Source: Planomicrobium soli (GTDB lineage Bacteria; Bacillota; Bacilli; Bacillales_A; Planococcaceae). Taken from it: a stretch of 64,000 nt of DNA. This document shows positions 7,651 to 14,881 of this stretch, in pieces. The stretch is taken from positions 124,001 through 188,000 of the forward strand of contig NZ_PYAT01000002.1 in assembly GCF_003014655.1 (NCBI RefSeq). Direction: 5' to 3'. Each line of letters starts with the position of its first letter. Within the stretch, counting starts at the first letter, position 1. The translations under genes were made by a program, and so were the position numbers. The notes under the pieces are model-generated. The model was given only the letters and a program-made list of their open reading frames with translations, did not search any database and was not told where the DNA came from.

Positions 7651-9344
7651 CATAAGGTTGCCCGATTGATGCCTAATCGTTTGGCAGCTTTGGTTTGATT
7701 GAACTCTTCTTCTTTTAGAACATGTTCAATCACTTTCTTCTCTATTTCTTTTAGCGTATCTGTTTTATCGAATGCCAAGCTTCCTCTATTCTGACGAACA
7801 GGAGAATCGTTTGGCACCTTGAGCAAAGCACTTTTTTCAATCACGTAATCCCTTTCGATAACGGCTAATTTTTTTACATATGCCTTTAATTCGTCCAGAT
7901 TACCGTTCCATTGCATTTTTTTCAGCTCGTCCATTGCATCATCCCGCACTTTTACTGCCTGTGTTCCGAAGGACTGATGAAATTCCGTCAAAAACTGGCG
8001 GACAAGAAACTCGACGTCGTCTTGCCGATCAGCCAATTCCGGCAATGTGATGGTGAAAGATTCATGTATTCCTGCTTCCTGTAAAGATGCAGCGGTTGAA
8101 TCTAAAAACGAGAAGATTAATTGCACATTCCTGCCTTCAACTATCGACAGCAATTCGGGAATTTTGCGCATTGCTGTATGATCTGCATGCGAAGGAAACT
8201 CCAAGACCAAAGTAGACATTTGGAGAAAGGCGATTTCCTCCAGTGCATCTCCAAGCACATCAACAGGCAACACAACAAAAGCTCCTTTTTTCCGATGATA
8301 AGCATGCACATACCGCGCTAAAGACTGTTTTCCTGTTCCTGGCTTTCCAATAAGTACAAGCGGCTTATTACCAACTACCGGTTTCTCAAGCAACTGCTTG
8401 ATCGCTCTCATCTCTGGGCTTTCCGCCACTAAAGAAGGCAGATGATTGACTTCCTCTATTATCACCCCGTTCAACTTTTGAACAGAATCAAAAAGGCGTT
8501 TAAAAAAGAACGAAATAACTTTTCCATCGCGGTCACTGAATGTATCTACCCGGACGCTATAGGGCTGTTCCCCGTCGTAGAAATTCTTTAAGGTAAAAGA
8601 ATTTGCATGAGCTGCCTGTTTATATAAATCTTCCATTTCTTTCTTGGTGAGAGGTGTGCTTTCAAAGGAAGTCCAATTTTCAAACAGAACATGCCCTTCT
8701 TCTGTCGCAATAAGAACATCCTGTTCCCGCTTTTTCAATACTTGCCGCATAATCCTGAGCAATTGCTGGTTCTTCTGCTGCGACCTAAAAAGCCGGCGCG
8801 CTTCTTCAAGAGATTCCAAAATGGCTTCCCGGCCGGATTGAATCAATAAACCATTTAATCCAAATTCGGCAGCGGCGTTGATGGTCACCACATCTCCTAA
8901 TATCCGTGTAAAGCCCTTCGCTTTCAGCTCAGCCAAAATCGGATCTACTTCGGAAGCATTCGTGATGGTCACGACTTCCAATTCAATTTCCAGTAAACTG
9001 ACGATTGATTTGGCTCCCAATGTAATATTGGAGAAGCCGACCAATGCCTTTTTCTCTTTCGAGTGGCCGCTTGCCAGCATGATAGACCGCAATAAATCAT
9101 ATCCTGATATATGGACATCGATAACTGGCAATGCCATCGATTCACGGATCAGACTGGCTGTTCCTCCGCGGCTAATTATGATATCGATTCCTTGCTTTTC
9201 CATCTCATACGCCAATTCCAACCCTTTTTCCAAATTCCCTACTTTTGCAACAATCTCCAAATCGACATGTTCTTTCTTTAACTCTTCAATCATCGGAACC
9301 ATCGCATCGTATGGTGATATGAAGCCTATGCTGATTTTTCGCAT
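7632..9344 (-). CDS. PrpR_N-domain transcriptional regulator with degenerate AAA+ domain
   Basis: Likely transcriptional regulator of the adjoining operon (570 aa). Residues 1-190 form a PrpR_N-type sensor (IGFISPYDAMVPMIEE, IISRGGTASLIRE), residues about 200-300 a PAS-like region, about 315-500 an AAA+ remnant, and the C-terminus a Fis-type helix-turn-helix (NQTKAAKRLGINRATLWRKL). A Walker A GKPGTGKQSL is present, but the GAFTGA loop is absent and the Walker B position reads TLVLEFPSH without the acidic pair. Sigma-54 activation is therefore improbable; TyrR-like sigma-70-type control is a precedent. The ATG at 9344 lies 9 nt from AGAGGAGG, better than the upstream in-frame TTG. Confidence 0.85.
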   Translation of the reverse strand: MRKISIGFISPYDAMVPMIEELKKEHVDLEIVAKVGNLEKGLELAYEMEKQGIDIIISRGGTASLIRESMALPVIDVHISGYDLLRSIMLASGHSKEKKALVGFSNITLGAKSIVSLLEIELEVVTITNASEVDPILAELKAKGFTRILGDVVTINAAAEFGLNGLLIQSGREAILESLEEARRLFRSQQKNQQLLRIMRQVLKKREQDVLIATEEGHVLFENWTSFESTPLTKKEMEDLYKQAAHANSFTLKNFYDGEQPYSVRVDTFSDRDGKVISFFFKRLFDSVQKLNGVIIEEVNHLPSLVAESPEMRAIKQLLEKPVVGNKPLVLIGKPGTGKQSLARYVHAYHRKKGAFVVLPVDVLGDALEEIAFLQMSTLVLEFPSHADHTAMRKIPELLSIVEGRNVQLIFSFLDSTAASLQEAGIHESFTITLPELADRQDDVEFLVRQFLTEFHQSFGTQAVKVRDDAMDELKKMQWNGNLDELKAYVKKLAVIERDYVIEKSALLKVPNDSPVRQNRGSLAFDKTDTLKEIEKKVIEHVLKEEEFNQTKAAKRLGINRATLWRKLKE

Positions 9345-9583
9345 CACGACAGTCCTCCTCTGCAATTCTTTTCCTAATTATAACCATGTAAAGGAATGGA
9401 TAAGCAATCATAATCAGCCATGAGGCATAAAAACCATCACTGGTCCGACATTTTCTGCGGCGTTTTTGATTAGAGGGCTTGCTTGAAAAATGGCATATTT
9501 TTCCGCAAGTCGTCTCAGCCCCTATACCAATCAGATAAACCTGTTTCTTCTTTTTTCTTATATGTCCCTAAATGCCAAAATGA

Positions 9584-9620
9584 AAAGCCGCTCACACAAA
9601 AAGATTTTGCGAGCGGCTTT
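9584..9620 (-). terminator. Terminator of the DUF2269-like gene
   Basis: A 10-bp stem (AAAGCCGCTC with GAGCGGCTTT) lies just after the gene on the minus strand, with a short T run. Confidence 0.75.
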
Positions 9621-9626
9621 CGTTTC

Positions 9627-10202
9627 CTATTGGTGCTGCATCGTATCCACTACCTTTTCCGATTTCACTCTAGCAAGAAGAGCATTCGCTAAAGCAAATC
9701 CTGCTGCTATTGCTACAATCATCGTTATAAGCGAACCCATCACTGTCAATTTAACGGCCATCAGGAAAAGAATGCCGACAGTTATCATTGACATACTGGA
9801 AACCGATGTCCAAAGTACACGATCTCTGACTTTACTCAACAGTTCCGCAGATGGAGTTGACTCTGAATCGGCCTCCGCAGCACTTAAAATGCCTTTCAAG
9901 CGCCGCAAATTGATGACTGGACCTAAAAAGCTATTGGCAAGTAGCGCCGCCAGCGATACATTGATCCAAGCTATGCCCCAGCCCCATGTTGAAAACACCA
10001 AATAAAACGCAGGCACCAAAATGATTAACGTACTTAACGGAAACAATGCGTCAATTTTGACGGCCAATTTCGACCATAAACGGATTCCGGCAGTGTCTTT
10101 TGCATGCAGCATGGAAATCATTGAAGCAGCTAAAATCGCGATTGCCATAAACATGATAACTGCTCCCAGTATATGAAGAAATAAAACGATATTGTAAATC
10201 AT
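9627..10202 (-). CDS. DUF2269-like integral membrane protein
   Basis: Membrane protein of 191 aa with about five hydrophobic segments. It starts MIYNIVLFLHILGAVIMF, a short N-terminal helix with a histidine typical of DUF2269-like predicted membrane proteins, and has a charged loop (about 105-125) in the middle. The ATG at 10202 has AAGGAG at 9 nt; the upstream in-frame ATG at 10232 has no such site. It lies 70 bp downstream of ohr on the same strand and may be co-transcribed, since no hairpin separates them. Function not known. Confidence 0.7.
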   Translation of the reverse strand: MIYNIVLFLHILGAVIMFMAIAILAASMISMLHAKDTAGIRLWSKLAVKIDALFPLSTLIILVPAFYLVFSTWGWGIAWINVSLAALLANSFLGPVINLRRLKGILSAAEADSESTPSAELLSKVRDRVLWTSVSSMSMITVGILFLMAVKLTVMGSLITMIVAIAAGFALANALLARVKSEKVVDTMQHQ

Positions 10203-10272
10203 TTTTCTCTTCTCCTTTAAATTCATAAGCATACTTTAATAACCGCTTCCTACCATTAATGTTGACTTAGGT

Positions 10273-10713
10273 TCAAGCAAGCGCCTCATAAACTGCAGCT
10301 GCAATAGTCGTTTCAACATTGTTGCTCATTGCTTTTGAAAACGGGCATACTGCATAGGTTTTGTCCGCTAAAGTCTGCACCTCCTCTTTGTTCAATCCTT
10401 TAATCGCCACTTCCAGCTGAACGGCCAATTTGAAGCTGCCGTCTGCCGGGTCAGGATGAAGTTCAACGGTTGCAGTTGTCATCGGTTCCCCTGTTATGCC
10501 TTCAGCTCCCATAATTCTGGCTAATATGAAATTGAAGCTCGTACAATAGCCTAGCGCTAAAAATTGGCCTGGATTGCTCCCGTCCCCGCTTCCCCCCAAT
10601 TCTTTCGGATGAGCAACTTTCGTAGAAAATGAACGATCCGTCAAAAAACTGATTCCTTCCGGTCCGCCGACATTGGTCGCTGCTGCCTGAAAGACAAAAC
10701 CAGAACCAGCCAT
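10273..10713 (-). CDS. Organic hydroperoxide resistance protein, Ohr/OsmC family
   Basis: Thiol peroxidase of the OsmC/Ohr family (146 aa). The two family cysteines are visible in LALGYCTSF (first, peroxidatic) and AVCPFSKAMSNN (second), with GGSGDGSNPGQF between strand and helix as in Ohr. It would reduce organic hydroperoxides in the cytoplasm. The ATG at 10713 has GAGGAG at 7 nt; the ATG at 10722 overlaps that site. No OhrR regulator lies beside it, and I could not find a convincing OhrR operator in the 200-bp divergent upstream region. Confidence 0.88.
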   Translation of the reverse strand: MAGSGFVFQAAATNVGGPEGISFLTDRSFSTKVAHPKELGGSGDGSNPGQFLALGYCTSFNFILARIMGAEGITGEPMTTATVELHPDPADGSFKLAVQLEVAIKGLNKEEVQTLADKTYAVCPFSKAMSNNVETTIAAAVYEALA

Positions 10714-10921
10714 TTTCAACATCTCCTCTTATGGTATAAATTCGATTCTATTATACGCCTTTGAACGTTCATCCTCCATAAAAATTCTAAAATTTCAGAA
10801 ATTATTTTTATGGAGGTTTTAAGAAAAATAAATTTTTTAATTATTTAGTCTAATCTATTTTTTTGTGTTAAGATAGCTTCATTCATCTCATCCTTATAAA
10901 TCAGGCTAAGGGGGCCATCAC

Positions 10922-11611
10922 ATGACTCAAAAACTGGATACACAGAAAAAACTGATAGATACATTATTGGAAGTTTCAGAGAAAAATGGCCACTATATTG
11001 TTGCCGAGCCTTTTAATATTTACTTGCGCGATCTTCAATATTCGTTCATCTATAAGAATTATTCAGTTGAACAAATTGAAGAAATGATTGTTATGAATTC
11101 AATTCCCTCCATCTTATGGGAGGAAGCTGAGAATCCACCGGTTGAAATTGCCAATCCCCTCCTTCAAGAAGTGACGGAAAAATATAAAATAATCCATAAA
11201 ATTATGGAAGTAGTCGATACGAAGAATATTAATTTTCTTGGTCAAAATTACAACATCTTTTTCAAAGTCGATACAGACGAAGATTTGATTGAGAACTTTT
11301 CTGTAGATCAATTGGGGAACATTCTTGATCTAGTAGAAAAGCATGATGAAGTTAGTTCTCTTAAAGAAAAAGATCGACAGCCGGAAAAAGAAATGGACGC
11401 CTGGTGGCGAAAAAACAGCCCCTCGCGTGCTCTTAAGATTTTGCCTACCGACAGCATGGAAACGGTATACGGCAAAGCGAAAGCAGTACTTGAAAAAACT
11501 CCGCGCAATTCGCCAGCATATTCCAAGATTTTTGACTATATGAATGATCTTTACGAAATGATAGAAGCCAGCGAAAAAGAACACGAAAGCTGCGATGAAA
11601 CACTCACATAA
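10922..11611 (+). CDS. Hypothetical acidic cytoplasmic protein
   Basis: Protein of 229 aa with no signal peptide or membrane segment. It appears to hold two related halves: EPFNIYLRDLQYSF with YSVEQIEEMIVMN (residues 28-65) and GQNYNIFFKVDTDED with FSVDQLGNILDLV (about 105-140), which suggests an internal duplication. The C-terminal third is charged (EKEMDAWWRKNSPSRALKI) and helical. Ribosome site GGGGG lies before the ATG, and a strong terminator follows at once. I do not recognise the family. Confidence 0.75.
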   Translation: MTQKLDTQKKLIDTLLEVSEKNGHYIVAEPFNIYLRDLQYSFIYKNYSVEQIEEMIVMNSIPSILWEEAENPPVEIANPLLQEVTEKYKIIHKIMEVVDTKNINFLGQNYNIFFKVDTDEDLIENFSVDQLGNILDLVEKHDEVSSLKEKDRQPEKEMDAWWRKNSPSRALKILPTDSMETVYGKAKAVLEKTPRNSPAYSKIFDYMNDLYEMIEASEKEHESCDETLT

Positions 11612-11650
11612 AGAAACGTCCTGGAATTTAGTTTCCAGGACGTTTCTTTA
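11609..11650 (+). terminator. Terminator of the 10922-11611 gene
   Basis: A 17-bp stem beginning at the stop codon (TAAAGAAACGTCCTGGA with its complement at 11634-11650). Confidence 0.88.
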
Positions 11651-11914
11651 TGTCATGATTCAAGTGTATTGATTTCATATATGAATCACATTAAGCAGTC
11701 TATAATTTTCACTCCAGTTACTCGCTATCAAATTTCAGCATCCCCTCATCAAGGACATATTGACTAATGACATTAAAATCTTCTGGTCTTTTCTACTCCT
11801 TTAGAGTACGATATGAATGAAGTTGTACATAAAATAAGCCAAAAAGAAGAAAATTGATAACTTACCACCTCTTCCTGTGAGTTATCTTACCTATTCTTCC
11901 GTAGGAGTGAAACT
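11651..11914. other. Intergenic region without recognised gene
   Basis: The AT-rich 264 bp before the CapA-like gene holds no reading frame with a ribosome site. It presumably contains that gene's promoter, but I see no clear -35/-10 pair. Confidence 0.5.
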
Positions 11915-13048
11915 GTGAAGCTGGTCAAATTATTTCTTTTATCTTTTCTGCTGCTTTTTCCCATGCTCGGAGCCTGCACGATGAACGACGGAGATGCTTC
12001 AAATAAAAGCACGAAACTGAACACCCGTAAAACCCCTGTAAGTATTACACCCGAAGAAATATCAAAGACAACAACCGCTTCTTTGTCCGCTGTAGGCGAC
12101 ATACTGATCCATGATTCGTTGTATTGGGATGCTGAAACAGAAGATGGATATGATTTTAATCCGATGTTTGCAAAAATCAAATCTCACATGGAAAAATCAG
12201 ATATTACCGTCGCCAATTCTGAAAGTATTATCGGCGGAAGTGAAATTGGCGTATCTTCCTATCCTTCTTTCAATAGCCCATTTGAAGTAGGAGATGCATT
12301 GAAAGCTGCTGGAGTAGATGTTGTTACAATGGCCAACAATCATACGCTGGACCGTGGCGAGAAAGCGATTGCCAATGCTATCGGGTACTGGGACAAGATT
12401 GGAATGATCCATACCGGCTCGGCATTATCAGCAGACGAAAGCGCTCGAATTGCAACAAAAACTGAAAACGGCATCATTTTTTCTTTCCTTTCCTATACGT
12501 ATGGGACAAACGGCATCCCGACACCTATAGGGAAAGATTACTTGGTCAACCGTATCGACAAAGAAAAGATTAAAGAAGAGCTAAACCGTGCTAAAAAGCA
12601 ATCCGATGTGGTGGTCTTAAGCCTGCACTTTGGCCAAGAGTATGAACGTATGCCAAATCCCGAGCAAAAACAATTAGCGCAATTCGCAGCTGAACATGGG
12701 GCAGATATCATATTAGGCTCCCATCCGCATGTACTGCAGCCGGCAGAATGGATTGAAACCGCTGATGGCCGGAAAAGCTTCGTAATATACTCACTTGGCA
12801 ATTTCATTTCCCATCAAGAAGCGCTGTATCGAAGAATCGGCGGCATCGTCCACATTACTGCTGAAAAAACGGTTGATGCCAATGGAACAAGCATCCATTT
12901 GAAAGAACCGGCATTTACAGCTACTTATGTTAAAAGTGATGACAATAAAAATTTTGAAATCGACTTATTGGCGAATGTAGATCCCAAATTAAACGAAGAC
13001 ATTCAAAAACACCTTTCTACTTGGACAAACGATATTGCCTTCGAATAA
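11915..13048 (+). CDS. CapA-family (PGA_cap) lipoprotein
   Basis: Extracytoplasmic lipoprotein (377 aa) with a metallophosphoesterase-like CapA/PgsA domain. The lipobox is LGAC (Cys21). The domain shows SAVGDILIHDSLY, NSESIIGGSEIG, MANNHTLDRGE and ILGSHPHVLQPAEW, the expected metal-ligand motifs. The start is GTG at 11915, 7 nt after TAGGAG. Homologues act in poly-gamma-glutamate or capsule export, but the other cap/pgs genes are absent here, so this is a stand-alone paralogue of unknown substrate. Confidence 0.88.
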   Translation: MKLVKLFLLSFLLLFPMLGACTMNDGDASNKSTKLNTRKTPVSITPEEISKTTTASLSAVGDILIHDSLYWDAETEDGYDFNPMFAKIKSHMEKSDITVANSESIIGGSEIGVSSYPSFNSPFEVGDALKAAGVDVVTMANNHTLDRGEKAIANAIGYWDKIGMIHTGSALSADESARIATKTENGIIFSFLSYTYGTNGIPTPIGKDYLVNRIDKEKIKEELNRAKKQSDVVVLSLHFGQEYERMPNPEQKQLAQFAAEHGADIILGSHPHVLQPAEWIETADGRKSFVIYSLGNFISHQEALYRRIGGIVHITAEKTVDANGTSIHLKEPAFTATYVKSDDNKNFEIDLLANVDPKLNEDIQKHLSTWTNDIAFE

Positions 13049-13064
13049 GTTATGCAAAAATAAG

Positions 13065-13094
13065 CGTATTGGAATTAGTTCAATACGTTTTTTT
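13065..13094 (+). terminator. Terminator of the CapA-like gene
   Basis: Stem CGTATTG/CAATACG followed by seven T residues. Confidence 0.75.
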
Positions 13095-13358
13095 ACTAGA
13101 AGCACTTTTAGTATCGCTTCTTCTAATGATTAACATTGATAAATTATCAGAATTGAATATAACAGCTTGTCAAAAATAGTTATTTATACTTAGTAATATT
13201 CGTTTTTCTTTGATAATAGTTTTATTAAAAAGGTTAAACCTGCCTTTTGTACTTTTAATTAGGCTAAATCAAGTAAGTCTGTTGGATATAAATATGATAT
13301 TCAAACTATTATACTGATACAAGGTTCTATTGTTGGAAAGATGGAAAGGAGAGAAAGA

Positions 13359-13982
13359 ATGAAAAGGTTAAAGATAGTTGTAATGGGATTAGTATTAATC
13401 GGATTTTTTGGTTTTTCTCAACTTGAGGCTTCGGCGAACGCTTCTGACATGCACAACGGTTCTACTGGACAAAACGTGAACAATTTGCAATCGACTTTGA
13501 AAAAGATGGGGTATTTCCATACAGGTGTTACAGGATATTACGGCCCTATTACTGAAACTGCAGTTACAAAATTCCAGCGGGACTTTGGCATCCCTGCTAC
13601 TGGCTACACCGGACCGCTTACGCGCGGCATGATTGAAAAAGTACATAGGATGGCACGCGTCGTCCATGGGGAAGCACGTGGTGAAAGCTATACCGGGCAA
13701 GTGGCGGTAGCTGCGGTGATTTTGAACCGTGTCGATTCTCCACATTTTCCAAACACGATTTCCAATGTCATTTTCCAGCGCAACGCCTTTACGGCAGTAA
13801 ATGACGGCCAATATTGGCTGACGCCGAATGCTTCTGCTTATCGGGCTGTTAAAGATGCCATGCTAGGCTGGGACCCTTCTTCAGGAGCGACATATTACTA
13901 TAATCCGGCCCACGTTTCTGACAACTGGATTTTCTCGCGTACCGTTATCAAACAAATTGGCAAGCACCATTTTGCCTATTAA
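13359..13982 (+). CDS. Cell wall hydrolase, PG-binding plus SleB-like domain
   Basis: Secreted enzyme (207 aa). A signal peptide (MKRLKIVVMGLVLIGFFGFS...) is followed by a peptidoglycan-binding_1 domain (GQNVNNLQSTLKKMGYF ... FGIPATGYTGPLT, about 38-92) and a Hydrolase_2/SleB domain (ARVVHGEARGESYTGQVAV, catalytic Glu in HGEARGE, to the end). This is the spore-cortex-lytic architecture, but no sporulation genes are near, and vegetative wall turnover is possible. The ATG at 13359 follows AAAGGAG by 8 nt; the in-frame ATG at 13341 lies before that site. The 310 bp upstream hold a terminator and otherwise nothing I can name. Confidence 0.85.
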   Translation: MKRLKIVVMGLVLIGFFGFSQLEASANASDMHNGSTGQNVNNLQSTLKKMGYFHTGVTGYYGPITETAVTKFQRDFGIPATGYTGPLTRGMIEKVHRMARVVHGEARGESYTGQVAVAAVILNRVDSPHFPNTISNVIFQRNAFTAVNDGQYWLTPNASAYRAVKDAMLGWDPSSGATYYYNPAHVSDNWIFSRTVIKQIGKHHFAY

Positions 13983-14010
13983 AAAAGCTGCCCCTATGGG
14001 CAGCTTTTTT
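13981..14010 (+). terminator. Terminator of the SleB-like gene
   Basis: A 13-bp stem AAAAAAGCTGCCC/GGGCAGCTTTTTT beginning at the stop codon. Confidence 0.92.
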
Positions 14011-14040
14011 AATAGGCTGTCGAGAAACATTTTGATAGCT

Positions 14041-14134
14041 TTTTCATTTCGCTCCAGGCGGAAGCTTTCCGCGGGCACGGCCTCAGCTGCTTCACTCGCG
14101 CTGTTCCGCTGGCGTCGCCGCCTTGCGCTCCATT
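14041..14134 (-). repeat. GC-rich dispersed repeat, copy 1
   Basis: Positions 14041-14092 are the reverse complement of 27935-27986 with 50 of 52 bases identical, both much more GC-rich than their surroundings. The rest of the copy (to about 14134) continues the pattern (CGCTGGCGTCGCCGCC) with weaker similarity. It lies between convergent genes. Non-coding; no transposase nearby. Confidence 0.85.
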
Positions 14135-14276
14135 TAGAAATTAGAATCCACTTGAATTGAAGCAAAAAACCAATTAAAAAGAAGCAGGGCGAGAACCAAT
14201 AAGAGTCGACTTCTTAGAGGGAACAGTACTTTATCCATCCTAACCTCGTGATAAAGTTCCTTAAGAAGCTTTTTTC

Positions 14277-14726
14277 CTATTGTCCGACTAGATCTCTAAT
14301 CTGATCGACGATGTTTTTGATTTCTCCTAGAGATTTGAATGCTTCATTATTTTCCAGCACAGCGGGATCCAGTGTGCCATCTTTTATGTTGTTCAAATAC
14401 AAATCGATGCCTTTGATAGCATTCTCATTTTGGGTTACCACTTGTTGGTGAAGGTCAGCCGCCATTTCCGGCGGTTGCAGTTCATTAAACTCTTCTATAT
14501 TGGTTTTCATTACTTGCAAACTGGCTTCCAATTCCGTAGCCGCTTCTTTGTTGCTGACTGCTTGCTGTGCAAGGGCAGGTGTATCTTTTGCAAAAATCGT
14601 TGCTTCATTCGCAAATTCCGTTACTTCAGTGGCGTAGGTCAACGTATTATTCGCTCCTTCTATAACAGAGCACCCGCTAAGAAATGAAATGACAAGGATT
14701 AAAAAAGCGATAGATGTTTTCTTCAA
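14277..14726 (-). CDS. DUF6376-like lipoprotein
   Basis: Small lipoprotein (149 aa) with lipobox LSGCS (Cys19) and a helical, Glu/Ala-rich mature part (YATEVTEFANEATIFAKD, LEASLQVMKTNIEEFNELQPPEMAADLHQQ). The pattern matches Bacillus DUF6376 lipoproteins as I remember them. It is monocistronic. Function unknown. Confidence 0.72.
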   Translation of the reverse strand: MKKTSIAFLILVISFLSGCSVIEGANNTLTYATEVTEFANEATIFAKDTPALAQQAVSNKEAATELEASLQVMKTNIEEFNELQPPEMAADLHQQVVTQNENAIKGIDLYLNNIKDGTLDPAVLENNEAFKSLGEIKNIVDQIRDLVGQ

Positions 14727-14881
14727 GAAAACTCCTCCGTTCTAGTTGCTATTCAATTGAAGTATAGCATGAACAAACTCACTTAGTGAAAATAGGGCAT
14801 TCCGCTTTCCCGGATTTCATTAAGCCATCCTATACATTATCCATCGTCATTGTACGGGCTAGGATATCCCACCCGTTCAGG

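Noticed and set aside
10740-10920. OhrR operator upstream of ohr
   Set aside because: The region is AT-rich but holds no convincing TACAATT-N-AATTGTA palindrome.
14204-14270. Imperfect inverted repeat (ACTTCTTAGAGGGAAC and GTTCCTTAAGAAGC) with a T run on the plus strand
   Set aside because: The T run is on the strand with no upstream gene after the SleB terminator; possibly a decayed terminator or part of the repeat region. Not strong enough to annotate.
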